Shown in pieces: positions 54,766-62,929 of a stretch of DNA of 64,000 nt. How positions within the stretch are numbered: position 1 is the first letter of the stretch; every line of letters begins with the position of its first letter. Below the pieces are notes generated by a model, which did no database searches, was not told the DNA's origin, and was given only the letters and a program-made list of their open reading frames with translations. The DNA lies in the NCBI GenBank assembly GCA_030431875.1, contig JAUIIG010000009.1, forward strand, positions 1-64,000, given 5' to 3'. The position numbers were made by a program, and so were the translations under genes. The stretch is from Alphaproteobacteria bacterium. GTDB taxonomy: Bacteria > Pseudomonadota > Alphaproteobacteria > Sphingomonadales > Sphingomonadaceae.

Positions 54766-56514
54766 ATGCTGGAGAATATCACTTCAACCCCGATGGTACT
54801 GGGCGGCGGCGCAATCGTCGCCATCATTGCCTTCCTCATCTTCCTGACCAAGCTCTACAAGCGAGCCTCGAAGGAAATCGCCTTCGTGCGGACGGGTGTG
54901 GGCGGCGAGAAGGTGGTGATGAACGGCGGTGCCCTGGTGCTGCCGGTCTTCCACGAGACCATGCCGGTCAACATGAACACCTTGGTGCTTTCGGTCATCC
55001 GCCGCGATGGCGAAGCCCTGATCACGCTCGATCGCCTTCGTATCGACGTGAAGGCGGAGTTCTACGTCCGCGTGAAGCCTGACGCCGAGGCCATTGCCAT
55101 GGCCGCGCAAACGCTGGGCCACCGGACGATGCAACCGGACATGCTGAAGGACCTGGTCGAAGGCAAGTTCGTCGACGCGCTGCGCTCTGTCGCTGCCGGT
55201 ATGACGATGAACGAGCTGCACGAGCAGCGTGCCGACTTCGTCCAGAAGGTGCAGCAGGTGTCGTCGAACGACCTCGCCATGAACGGCCTGGAGCTGGAAT
55301 CGGTCTCGCTGACCGGTCTCGACCAGACCAGCATCGAGCACTTCAACGCCAACAACGCCTTCGACGCCGAAGGTCTCACGAAGCTGACCGAGCAGATCGA
55401 GGCGCGCAAGAAGCTGCGCAACGACATCGAGCAGGACACGCGTGTGCAGATGGAGACGAAGAACCTCGAGGCGGATACGCGTTCGTTCGAGATCGGTCGT
55501 GACAAGGAATATGCGCGACTGCAGCAGGAACGCGAAGTCGAGGTGCGGCGTGCCGCGCAGATGTCCGAGATCGCCCGTGAACAGGCCGAGCGCCAGCGCG
55601 AAGCCGATGCCGCACGGATCGAGGCCAAGAAGCTCGTCGACGCGCAGCAGATCGAAGCTGACCGGCTGGTGGAAGAGGCTCGCATCGACCAGGTGCGCGC
55701 GCTCGAGATCGCCCGCCAGGAACAGCAGATCGCGGTGCAGAACAAGTCGCGCGAGGAAAGCCAGGCCAAGGCCGAAGCAGACGCGGCACGCGCCAAGGCA
55801 GTGCAGGCCGAAGAGCAGGTCGCCACGGCCCGCGAAAGCGAGATCGCCGAGCGTCAGAAGAAGATCGAGCTGATCGAAGCGGCCAAGCAGGCCGAGCGTG
55901 ACGCAATCAAGATCCGCGTCGACGCCGAGGCAGACCGCGATGCCGCGACCAACCGTGCCGAAGCCATCCGCCGTGAGGCAGAAGGTGAAGCCGACGCGAC
56001 CAAGCTGCGCGCCGAAGCAGACCGGGTGAAGTTCGAAGTCGAAGCTGCCGGCCAGCGCGCCGTCAACGAAGCTGCGAACATCCTGTCGATGGACCAGATC
56101 AGCCTGCAGACGAAGCTGGCCTTGCTGAAGGTGCTGCCGGACGTGATCCGCGAAAGCGCCAAGCCGATGGAAGCGATCGACAGCATCAAGATCGTGCAGG
56201 TCGACGGCCTGACCCAGAAGACCGGCCCGGCCGGTTCGACGGGCGGCGCTGGCAGCGGCGGCGGTTCGGGCAACCTTGCCAACGACGCCGTGGCCGCAGC
56301 CCTGGCCTACCGCGCGCAGGCGCCGGTGCTCGACGGGCTGATGAAGGAACTTGGCCTCGATGGCTCCTCGCTCGGCAAACTGGTCGAGGGGGCTGCACAG
56401 GCTACCTCGGACGTCATGCCCGACCTGACCGACGAGGAGGCAACGCCTTCGCTGTTCGACAAGGACGGTGGCAAGGACGCTGGAAAGGACGACGCGGCGG
56501 AAGCCGCCGAGTAA
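54766..56514 (+). CDS. Flotillin family protein (YqiK-like)
   Basis: A 582-residue flotillin. One N-terminal membrane segment (MVLGGGAIVAIIAFLIFL), an SPFH domain (about 35-200: EIAFVRTGVGGEKVVMNGGA to SNDLAMNGLELESVSLTGLD), then a long coiled coil rich in Ala/Glu/Arg/Gln (about 210-440) and a Gly-rich tail with an acidic end. Bacterial flotillins organise membrane microdomains and affect fluidity. The YqiJ-like gene upstream supports the assignment: such NfeD-like partners are usual. A terminator is just downstream. Confidence 0.92.
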   Translation: MLENITSTPMVLGGGAIVAIIAFLIFLTKLYKRASKEIAFVRTGVGGEKVVMNGGALVLPVFHETMPVNMNTLVLSVIRRDGEALITLDRLRIDVKAEFYVRVKPDAEAIAMAAQTLGHRTMQPDMLKDLVEGKFVDALRSVAAGMTMNELHEQRADFVQKVQQVSSNDLAMNGLELESVSLTGLDQTSIEHFNANNAFDAEGLTKLTEQIEARKKLRNDIEQDTRVQMETKNLEADTRSFEIGRDKEYARLQQEREVEVRRAAQMSEIAREQAERQREADAARIEAKKLVDAQQIEADRLVEEARIDQVRALEIARQEQQIAVQNKSREESQAKAEADAARAKAVQAEEQVATARESEIAERQKKIELIEAAKQAERDAIKIRVDAEADRDAATNRAEAIRREAEGEADATKLRAEADRVKFEVEAAGQRAVNEAANILSMDQISLQTKLALLKVLPDVIRESAKPMEAIDSIKIVQVDGLTQKTGPAGSTGGAGSGGGSGNLANDAVAAALAYRAQAPVLDGLMKELGLDGSSLGKLVEGAAQATSDVMPDLTDEEATPSLFDKDGGKDAGKDDAAEAAE

Positions 56515-56535
56515 CCAACCTCCGGCACAAGCAAG

Positions 56536-56566
56536 AAGGGGCGCAGCACCAGGCTGCGCCCCTTTT
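56536..56566 (+). terminator. Rho-independent terminator after flotillin operon
   Basis: AAGGGGCGCAG and CTGCGCCCCTT form an 11-bp stem with a 7-nt loop, followed by TTGCTTT. Because the stem is flanked by A runs on the left it can also serve the convergent membrane protein gene that ends at 56587. Confidence 0.88.
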
Positions 56567-56586
56567 GCTTTGCCTGCCGTTCGCGA

Positions 56587-57171
56587 TCAGTCGGCCTGCA
56601 ACGCTTCGATCTCGTCGATCTGCCCCTGCAACTGCCGCGCGGCGCGCTTGTTGAGCAGGTAGACGAAGGCAAAGAACACGGCGGTCAGGCCCATCGGCCT
56701 CACCACGTCCATCGGCGGCCAAGCCCACTGCGCCATGGGCAGCGACAGCATGGGTGAGGCGTAGAGTACCACGATGCCGGGGATCAGCGGCAGCAGGTAC
56801 CAGGTGAAAATACTGTCGAGCGCATCACGCTGGCGCACCAGTTCGCGCCGCTGGTAATCGAGCACCGAGAGTTGCCCGCCCTGTTCCATCGGGGTGAGCG
56901 GGCTGGCGCGGCGGTGCAGCTGCCACAGGATCACCAGCGTGCCGCCTACAGTCAGTGCGCAGCCGATCCGCAAGGCCTCCAACGGTGCGGTGACCATGCC
57001 GAAGCCGAATGCGACCAGCACGAAGATCCCGGCCGCATATTCGATCCAGTTGCGGCGCACGATCTTGCGGCGGAACCTGTCGGCGCGGCCGCGCAGTTCC
57101 TCCAGCGGGGGCAGGGGGGCTGCGGCTGCGCCGTCCTGCCAACTGCCACGGACAAATTCTTCAGGGGTCAT
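56587..57171 (-). CDS. Membrane protein co-expressed with an ECF sigma factor
   Basis: A 194-residue protein with four membrane segments (YAAGIFVLVAFGFGMV; IGCALTVGGTLVILWQL; FTWYLLPLIPGIVVLYA; GLTAVFFAFVYLLN). The first 45 residues are cytoplasmic and charged (LEELRGRADRFRRKIVRRNW); a helical stretch separates the second and third segments. It overlaps the upstream ECF sigma gene by four bases (ATGA), a position where anti-sigma factors are usual. No zinc-binding anti-sigma motif is seen, so an anti-sigma role is only a guess. Family not otherwise recognised. Confidence 0.75.
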   Translation of the reverse strand: MTPEEFVRGSWQDGAAAAPLPPLEELRGRADRFRRKIVRRNWIEYAAGIFVLVAFGFGMVTAPLEALRIGCALTVGGTLVILWQLHRRASPLTPMEQGGQLSVLDYQRRELVRQRDALDSIFTWYLLPLIPGIVVLYASPMLSLPMAQWAWPPMDVVRPMGLTAVFFAFVYLLNKRAARQLQGQIDEIEALQAD

Positions 57172-57719
57172 TGGTCACTTCCTTCGGTATGGATTGCCTC
57201 TGCGAGCAGCGCCTTCAGGCGATGAATACGCGTGGCGACGGCTCCGGCGGAAAGGCCGGTAACCTCGCCGATTTCCTCGGCAGTCAGTTCTTCGAGATAG
57301 AGCAGCATCACCTGCCGGTCGGCGGGCTTGAGGCGATGGATCATGGCGAGCAGCCGCCGTCGCAATTGCGATTCCTCGGTAGCTGCGGCCTGGTTATCGG
57401 CTGAAGGGAGTTCGGCGATCGCATCCAGCCCCACCAGCGCTGCCGGTTTCGCCCGGCGGCTGGCCTGGATGTGGCTGACAGCGACATTGTGGCCGATGCG
57501 GTAGACCCAGCTGCGCACCGAACACTGGCCTTCGAAATATTCGAAACTGCGCCACAGGGCAGCGTGGATATCCTGCACCAGGTCGCGGGCGAGGTCAGGG
57601 TCCGCCTCGTACCCGCGTGCAAGTCGCTCAATCGCACCGCCGAATTGCTCGGCGGCGTCGCGATAGGCCTCGTCCTGCGAAAGTGCGGTCGGTTCCAAGC
57701 GGTTATTCCCTCGTGCCAT
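57168..57719 (-). CDS. ECF-type RNA polymerase sigma factor
   Basis: A 183-residue group 4 sigma factor. Region 2 spans about 25-95: DLARDLVQDIHAALWRSFEY followed by SVRSWVYRIGHNVAVSHIQA. Region 4 spans about 120-175: LKPADRQVMLLYLEELTAEE and IGEVTGLSAGAVATRIHRLK, which holds the helix-turn-helix for the -35 element. There is no region 3, as expected. No autoregulatory promoter of this sigma was identified upstream. The coupled membrane protein downstream may be its regulator. Confidence 0.9.
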   Translation of the reverse strand: MARGNNRLEPTALSQDEAYRDAAEQFGGAIERLARGYEADPDLARDLVQDIHAALWRSFEYFEGQCSVRSWVYRIGHNVAVSHIQASRRAKPAALVGLDAIAELPSADNQAAATEESQLRRRLLAMIHRLKPADRQVMLLYLEELTAEEIGEVTGLSAGAVATRIHRLKALLAEAIHTEGSDQ

Positions 57720-57770
57720 GTGAGGGTAGTCGGCCCGCTGCCGGATGTCTTACAGATTGGACGAAATTTT

Positions 57771-57974
57771 TTATTCGCCGATCAGGTCAAGGTAAGCGAC
57801 GACGTCGTTGTCGGTGGCGAGGAACAGGCCTTCCTGTATGTCTTCAGGCTGCTGCGCCGCAAGCTCCAAGGCCTCGTGCAGAGGGCCGTAGAGCAGGGTT
57901 TCCGCCGCGCCGCCTTCGCTGTCGCGGTCGAGGAAATAGAGCCGCACGGTGGCATCCTGGTAGGTGGTGCGCAT
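57771..57974 (-). CDS. Small conserved-type hypothetical protein after greB operon
   Basis: A 67-residue acidic protein starting at ATG 57974, which overlaps the stop of the DUF4169 gene (TGATG). Sequence features: VRLYFLDRDSEGGAAETLLY and ALELAAQQPEDIQEGLFLAT. No signal peptide or membrane segment, so probably cytoplasmic. The tight overlap with two upstream genes argues that it is real. Function unknown. Confidence 0.75.
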   Translation of the reverse strand: MRTTYQDATVRLYFLDRDSEGGAAETLLYGPLHEALELAAQQPEDIQEGLFLATDNDVVAYLDLIGE

Positions 57975-58156
57975 CAGTCGTCCCGTTCCAGCTTGGCACC
58001 GTCGACAATGCTTTGGAGGCGCGCTTCGTCTGCCTGTTGCGCCAGCTTTCCTGCCTTGGTCGTGCCGTGCTTGGCGCGTGCGGCGGAGGCGGCCTTGGCC
58101 TTGTCGGCCCGGTCCCGGCGTTTGCGCGCCAGCCGCAGGTTGACCACGTTGGCCAT
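57974..58156 (-). CDS. DUF4169 family protein
   Basis: A 60-residue, strongly basic and charged protein beginning MANVVNLRLARKRRDRADK, typical of DUF4169. The rest is helical (AKAASAARAKHGTTKAGKLA) and likely binds nucleic acid or is disordered until bound. ATG 58156 overlaps the greB stop (TGATG), and the stop overlaps the next start in the same way. Cotranscribed with greB. Function unknown. Confidence 0.85.
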   Translation of the reverse strand: MANVVNLRLARKRRDRADKAKAASAARAKHGTTKAGKLAQQADEARLQSIVDGAKLERDD

Positions 58157-58644
58157 CAGTTCGGCTCCGGATAGGAAATGCTCACCACTTCCCATTCCTT
58201 TTCGCCCGCAGGCAGGCGCACGGTGCGCAGGTCGCCCACCTGCGCGCCGCGCAAGGCGCGGGCGATTGGGCTGGACCAACCGATCCGGCCAGCGCTGGCG
58301 TCCTGTTCCTTGTCGCCGACCACGGTGACCACGCGTTCCTCGTCATCCTCGTCGGCGATGGTGACGGTGGCGCCAAAGAACACGCGGCTCTTGTCCGGTT
58401 GCTGCGACGGGTCGACCACCTTGGCGTGCTTCATCACCTTGGCAAGGTAAGCCAGCTCGCGGTCGATCTCGCGCATGCGCTTGCGCCCGTAGAGGTAGTC
58501 GCCGTTCTCGCTGCGGTCGCCATTGCCCGCCGCCCAACTGACGATCTCGACGATCTCCGGACGTTCAGTTCCCAGCAGGTGGTCATAACGCGCCTTCAGC
58601 GCGGCAAGGCCTGCAGGCGTGATGGGACTGGTATTGTCGGACAT
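58156..58644 (-). CDS. greB: Transcription elongation factor GreB
   Basis: A 162-residue secondary-channel factor that stimulates RNA cleavage by backtracked RNA polymerase. The N-terminal coiled coil has the tip region NGDRSENGDYLYGRKRMREI, with acidic residues at the tip, and the YLYGRKR form marks GreB over GreA. The C-terminal FKBP-like domain is RVFFGATVTIADEDDEERVV to AGRIGWSSPIARALRGAQVG. First gene of a three-gene operon with DUF4169 and a 67-residue protein, all overlapping by one base. Confidence 0.93.
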   Translation of the reverse strand: MSDNTSPITPAGLAALKARYDHLLGTERPEIVEIVSWAAGNGDRSENGDYLYGRKRMREIDRELAYLAKVMKHAKVVDPSQQPDKSRVFFGATVTIADEDDEERVVTVVGDKEQDASAGRIGWSSPIARALRGAQVGDLRTVRLPAGEKEWEVVSISYPEPN

Positions 58645-58689
58645 TCCGGCGCGATACCGCGCGGCGGCAAGACTGGAAAGAGGCGCGTG

Positions 58690-59463
58690 TCAGCGGGCGG
58701 TGAATACCGTGATGTCCTGGAACGACTTGCCCTGGCCACCGCGCCAGGTGCCGGGATGGAACCCGGTCAGCTTGAGCGGTGCGGCGAGGCGAGCATAGAC
58801 GTCGGGCGCATAGGCCGTGGCTTTTTCGGGGACTTTGGCATCGTCGGCGAAGCACTGGTCGAGCACCACCTTGAACCCGTAGCGGGCGCGATGATTGGCA
58901 ATGGCAGCCTTGGCATCGTCGTCGAGGACGAAGGCGGTCACGAAGGCGATCCCGCCCGGCTTCAAAACCCGCGCGAGTTCGCTGAAGTACTGGTCGACCT
59001 CGGCAGCCTGCATGTGGGTGAAGACCGAAGTGAGGAAGGCAAAGTCGAAAGTGTCGTCATCGAAGGGGAAGCGGTAGTCCGCAGCCTCGGACGATCCGCC
59101 CTCGTTGTAACGCAGGTTGAAAACGTCGGCGTGGTGGAAACGGAAATTGGGCCACTGGGCATAGGCCTGGTTGCACCAGTCGACGCTGGGCTTGATGATT
59201 TCCAGCCCGTCAAAGCTGCCGGTGGTCAGGTAGCTCGTCAGCGGCAGGGCCATGCGGCCCGTGCCTGCACCAACGTCCAGCACGCGGTGTTCCGGCTTCA
59301 GCCCCGCATCCTTGAAATGACCGAGGAATTCCTCGCCGATGGCGCGGAAGTTGCCGGTGCCGATGGTATGCAGGTGCGGCGGAGGCAGCATGGGGTCGCT
59401 GCGGCCGGTAACGGCGCGCAGGGCGTGGGTGCCATAGCGGTAGGCGGTGCCGAGTGCTTTCAT
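58690..59463 (-). CDS. Class I SAM-dependent methyltransferase
   Basis: A 257-residue methyltransferase. SAM motif I is VLDVGAGTGRMALPL (about residue 62), motif II is DGLEIIKPSVDWC, the acidic loop is FRFHHADVFNL, and LARVLKPGGIAFVTAFVL is the post-motif block. The N-terminal 50 residues are basic (YRYGTHALRAVTGRSD). It may act on a small molecule or sugar; no context gives the substrate. A CtrA-like site lies 26 bp upstream of the start. Confidence 0.85.
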   Translation of the reverse strand: MKALGTAYRYGTHALRAVTGRSDPMLPPPHLHTIGTGNFRAIGEEFLGHFKDAGLKPEHRVLDVGAGTGRMALPLTSYLTTGSFDGLEIIKPSVDWCNQAYAQWPNFRFHHADVFNLRYNEGGSSEAADYRFPFDDDTFDFAFLTSVFTHMQAAEVDQYFSELARVLKPGGIAFVTAFVLDDDAKAAIANHRARYGFKVVLDQCFADDAKVPEKATAYAPDVYARLAAPLKLTGFHPGTWRGGQGKSFQDITVFTAR

Positions 59464-59488
59464 GGCAACCGGATGTGAACAGGATTGG

Positions 59489-59503
59489 TTAATTCGTGGT
59501 TAC
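59489..59503. promoter_or_regulatory. CtrA-like half-site pair
   Basis: TTAA-TTCGTGG-TTAC, seven of eight bases of the CtrA consensus TTAA-N7-TTAA, in the 62-bp gap between the lytic transglycosylase and methyltransferase genes. It may regulate the methyltransferase; one mismatch makes this tentative. Confidence 0.35.
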
Positions 59504-59525
59504 CACAACCTGTCGGGGCGGCAAT

Positions 59526-61463
59526 TTACCGCAGGAAATCCTCGACATCGCGGCTGCGGCCGGCCCGCTCCGGATAGAGCCTCTCGTAGACCACGGCGTT
59601 CTCGATCACGCGCTGGACGTAGTTCTTGGTCTCGAAGAAGCCGATTTCCTCGATCCAGCGCAGCCAGTCGCCGGTCTGGCGCGGGTCGCCATTCTCGCGC
59701 AGCCAGCGGTTCACGTTGCCGGGCCCCGCGTTGTAGGCGGCGATGGCGAGCGGATAGCTGCCGTCGTAATAGGCGATCAGCCGTTCGATGTGGTTGGAGC
59801 CAAGCTGCATCGAATAGGTCGGATCGTCGATCAGGCGGTCAGCCGAATAGGACATGTTGGCGCGGCGCGATTCCTCGCGCGCGGTGGCGGGCATGAACTG
59901 CATCAGGCCGCGCGCACCGGCATGGCTGATGGCGTTTTCGGCAAACTGGCTTTCCTGCCGGGCGAGGGCGTGGATCATCGTCCAGTTGGTGCCCGCTGGC
60001 GTCTGCAGTGTGGGATAGCCGATCTGGGTAAAGCCCGAATGGCCGTCTGCCATGGCGGCATCGGCGAGGTTCACCGCAAGGTCGCGGCGGCCGATCTCGC
60101 GGGCGAGGTCTGCCACTAGCACGTGTTCGGCGGCGGTCTCTGCCTGGTCTGCGATGGCGCGGTAGAAGCGGATGCCGGTGGACCACGGCGCATCGCGGGC
60201 GACTTCGGTCACGGCGCGGGTGATCGGCTGGGCGTTGAAGGCTGCACGCTGTTCGGGCGTCGGCTGGGCCGATGGTGCGCCGTCCAGCGCGGGGATCTCG
60301 CGGCCAAGCCGGTCCAGCGCCAGCAGGCCGTAGAACCGGTCCGCATAGGTGGCGGCCATGTCATAATGGCGCTCTGCCTCGGCAGTATTGCCCGCGCGGC
60401 GATAGGCTTCGCCCGCCCAGAAGAAGCCCTTCGAACGCGTCTGCGACGAGCGTGCAGCGGCTCCGTATTGGTAGAACAGCGGCGCAGCAGCAGCGGCGTC
60501 GCCCTGGTGCCACAGGGCATTGGTGCCGCCCAGCCACATCAGCGAGGTGTAGTCGTCGCGCAGGCGATATTCGCCGGTGGAGATGTCGTAGCCTTCGGGG
60601 AAGGCCTCGACCGCACGGGCGGCGATGCGCACCGAATCCGCGCGGCTGGCATTGCGCGCCAGCGTCAGCAGTTCGGTAATCCAGGCAGTCTGGTCAAAGG
60701 GGAGGGAGGAAAGCTCCGGCCCGTCGATAATCATGCGGATCGCCTGGCCGGTGCGGCCTTCCTGCCGCAGTTCGCGGCTGCGGTTGTAGAGATATCCCGG
60801 GTCCGCCGTAGCGCCCGGAGCATCGGTGGCGCCGTCGCCGCCCTGCAGGATGGCGAGGCGTGCGGCGAAGACGCGGCGGCTGTTTGGCGAAACGCGGTCC
60901 AGCTGGCGCGCGGCGGCTTCGGCATCGCGCTGCCACAGCAGCGCGTCCATGCGCCGGTCCTGGTCTGCCTGGGTGAAGTGGTTGCCGAACATGGCGGAAA
61001 GCGTGGCTTCGGCGGTCGGGCTCATCTCGCCGCCGCGCCATGCTTCCAGCGCCCAGCGTTCGGCCACGTCGCGATCCTGCCTGGCCATGGCCAGCGCGTA
61101 GTGCGCCTTGGCATAGTTGGTGACCGGATCATGGTCCGCGAAGAAATCCAGCAACAGGGCCGGATCGGTGAACTCGCTGCGCAGGCGCTGTTCGGCGCGG
61201 GCGCGCAGGGTTTCCTCGTCCGGGAAGCCCGGATTGGCGAGCAGGAAGCTGGCATATTCGACGAAGGGAACCTGCGCCTGCCGGTCAGCATAGAGGCGTT
61301 CCCAGCGCGAGATTTCCTCCGCCATCGGCCCCGGTTGCTGCGCCACCAGTTGCGCGCGATTGCGATCCCATTCTCCCGCATCCTGTGCGGAAACGACAGA
61401 CGAAGCGGGCAAAGCCGCGGCGAGGGCAATCAGGGGCAGTCGAACCATGCTGGACATTGTCAC
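59526..61463 (-). CDS. slt: Soluble lytic murein transglycosylase (Slt-type)
   Basis: A 645-residue periplasmic enzyme that cleaves the MurNAc-GlcNAc bond to form 1,6-anhydro ends. It has a signal peptide (PLIALAAALPASSVVSA), a long helical superhelix region (about 30-470), and a C-terminal GEWL-like SLT domain: ALARQESQFAENAISHAGAR (catalytic Glu in RQES), GLMQFMPATA, NHIERLIAYYDGSYPLAI, AAYNAGPGNVNRW. The start is GTG 61463, with AAGGA 5 nt upstream; ATG at 61457 and 61448 are alternatives. It is divergent from dapA, a gene order often seen in alphaproteobacteria. Confidence 0.93.
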   Translation of the reverse strand: MTMSSMVRLPLIALAAALPASSVVSAQDAGEWDRNRAQLVAQQPGPMAEEISRWERLYADRQAQVPFVEYASFLLANPGFPDEETLRARAEQRLRSEFTDPALLLDFFADHDPVTNYAKAHYALAMARQDRDVAERWALEAWRGGEMSPTAEATLSAMFGNHFTQADQDRRMDALLWQRDAEAAARQLDRVSPNSRRVFAARLAILQGGDGATDAPGATADPGYLYNRSRELRQEGRTGQAIRMIIDGPELSSLPFDQTAWITELLTLARNASRADSVRIAARAVEAFPEGYDISTGEYRLRDDYTSLMWLGGTNALWHQGDAAAAAPLFYQYGAAARSSQTRSKGFFWAGEAYRRAGNTAEAERHYDMAATYADRFYGLLALDRLGREIPALDGAPSAQPTPEQRAAFNAQPITRAVTEVARDAPWSTGIRFYRAIADQAETAAEHVLVADLAREIGRRDLAVNLADAAMADGHSGFTQIGYPTLQTPAGTNWTMIHALARQESQFAENAISHAGARGLMQFMPATAREESRRANMSYSADRLIDDPTYSMQLGSNHIERLIAYYDGSYPLAIAAYNAGPGNVNRWLRENGDPRQTGDWLRWIEEIGFFETKNYVQRVIENAVVYERLYPERAGRSRDVEDFLR

Positions 61464-61574
61464 ACCGGTATCCTTATCAGGCCCTGAATGGATAGTCCCT
61501 CCAAAGCGGTAAGGCTATCCCCGAAGTTTGGCCCCAACACCTTGGTGGCGAAGCGGAATTCTGGAGTATTTGTG

Positions 61575-62456
61575 ATGTTTTCAGGCTCGATACCGGCGCT
61601 CGCGACACCCTTCCGCGATGGCGACTTCGACGAATCAGCCTATCGCCGCTTTATCAGCTGGCAGATCGATAACGGGACGAGTGCACTGGTCCCCTGCGGC
61701 ACGACCGGCGAGAGCGCCACGCTGGACAATGACGAGCACCACAAGGTGATCGCCGTCTGTGCCGAGGAAGCCGCCGGACGTGTGCCGGTGATCGCCGGTG
61801 CGGGCAGCAACGATACCCAGACGGCGCTGTGGCACATCAAGGAAGCCCAGGCGGCAGGCGCCGACGCCCTGCTGCTGGTTGCGCCCTATTACAACCGTCC
61901 CTCGCAAGATGGACTGCTGGCGCACTTCAGTTACCTGGCCGAGCGGACCGACCTGCCGATCGTGCTCTACAACGTGCCGGGCCGCACGGTGACCGACATC
62001 AAGCCCGAGACGGTGATCGAACTGCACCGCCGCTTCCCCGACAAGATCGTCGCCCTCAAGGATGCCAGCGGCGACCTCGAACGCGTGGTGCAGCACCGCA
62101 TGGGTGCCGGGCCGGACTTCTGCCAGCTGTCGGGCGACGATCCGCTGGCGCTGGCGGGCTATGTGCTGGGACAGGTCGGCTGCATCTCGGTGACCGCCAA
62201 CGTCGCGCCCAAGCTGTGCGCCGACTTCCACGCGGCGGCGGCTGCGGGCGACTACGAGACTGCCCGCAGGCTGAACGAGCGGCTCTATCCGCTGCACAAG
62301 GCCATGTTCGCGGACGCATCGCCGGCACCGGCAAAGTACGCGCTGAACAAGCTGTTCGACTGGTTCTCCGACGAGGTCCGCCTGCCGATCGTCCCTTGCT
62401 CGGATGCGGCCAGGTCACAGGTCGATGCGGCGATGGGGTTTGCCGGGATCAGCTGA
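61575..62456 (+). CDS. dapA: 4-hydroxy-tetrahydrodipicolinate synthase
   Basis: Condenses pyruvate with aspartate semialdehyde in lysine and diaminopimelate synthesis. The 293-residue protein has the family signature LVPCGTTGESATL near residue 40, the substrate-binding Tyr in VLYNVPGRT (about residue 132) and the Schiff-base Lys in IVALKDASGD (about residue 160). ATG 61575 (MFSGSIPALATPF) follows GGAG and matches the usual start; an in-frame start at 61488 adds 29 unrelated residues. It is divergent from slt and coupled to the DUF805 gene. Confidence 0.97.
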   Translation: MFSGSIPALATPFRDGDFDESAYRRFISWQIDNGTSALVPCGTTGESATLDNDEHHKVIAVCAEEAAGRVPVIAGAGSNDTQTALWHIKEAQAAGADALLLVAPYYNRPSQDGLLAHFSYLAERTDLPIVLYNVPGRTVTDIKPETVIELHRRFPDKIVALKDASGDLERVVQHRMGAGPDFCQLSGDDPLALAGYVLGQVGCISVTANVAPKLCADFHAAAAAGDYETARRLNERLYPLHKAMFADASPAPAKYALNKLFDWFSDEVRLPIVPCSDAARSQVDAAMGFAGIS

Positions 62457-62926
62457 TGGCCTTCACGAACCGCCCTCCATGGTTCGTTCACGTGTTTCGG
62501 GAGCTTTTCCTGCACATCTTCGATTTCCAACGGAGGTCGCAGCGAACCTACGGAGGGCTCTACGGCATTTTCATGCTGCCCCTGCTGGCCGCGCTGCTCA
62601 ACGATTTTACCCCGCTGGGCGACATTGACTATCGCACCATGGGGGACGGCGATGTCGCCAAGCTGCTGCTCTCGATCCCGCTGGTGAGTTGGACTGTGCG
62701 CCGCCTGCACGATTTCGATTGCAGCGGCTGGCGCGCCTTGCCGATCCTGCCGTTCCTGTTCGTCCCGAAGGGCACCTTTCCCGACCTGGTCGAGACCGTC
62801 ATCGTTTTCATTATTATCATCGCACTGTGGGCGATCGTGCTGATCCCGCCCACGCCGGGCGCGAACCGTTTTGGTCCGAACCCGAGGCTGGACGATCAGC
62901 CGCAGCCCGCCACTACTCGAGGATAG
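62456..62926 (+). CDS. DUF805 membrane protein
   Basis: A 156-residue protein with about four membrane segments and the DUF805 feature of a short histidine/aspartate-containing loop between helices (SWTVRRLHDFDCSGWRALPI). Others: GLYGIFMLPLLAALL and VETVIVFIIIIALWAIVLI. The start ATG 62456 overlaps the dapA TGA by one base (TGATG). In many relatives smpB follows dapA, so this is a local difference. Function of DUF805 is not established. Confidence 0.85.
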   Translation: MAFTNRPPWFVHVFRELFLHIFDFQRRSQRTYGGLYGIFMLPLLAALLNDFTPLGDIDYRTMGDGDVAKLLLSIPLVSWTVRRLHDFDCSGWRALPILPFLFVPKGTFPDLVETVIVFIIIIALWAIVLIPPTPGANRFGPNPRLDDQPQPATTRG

Positions 62927-62929
62927 CCC

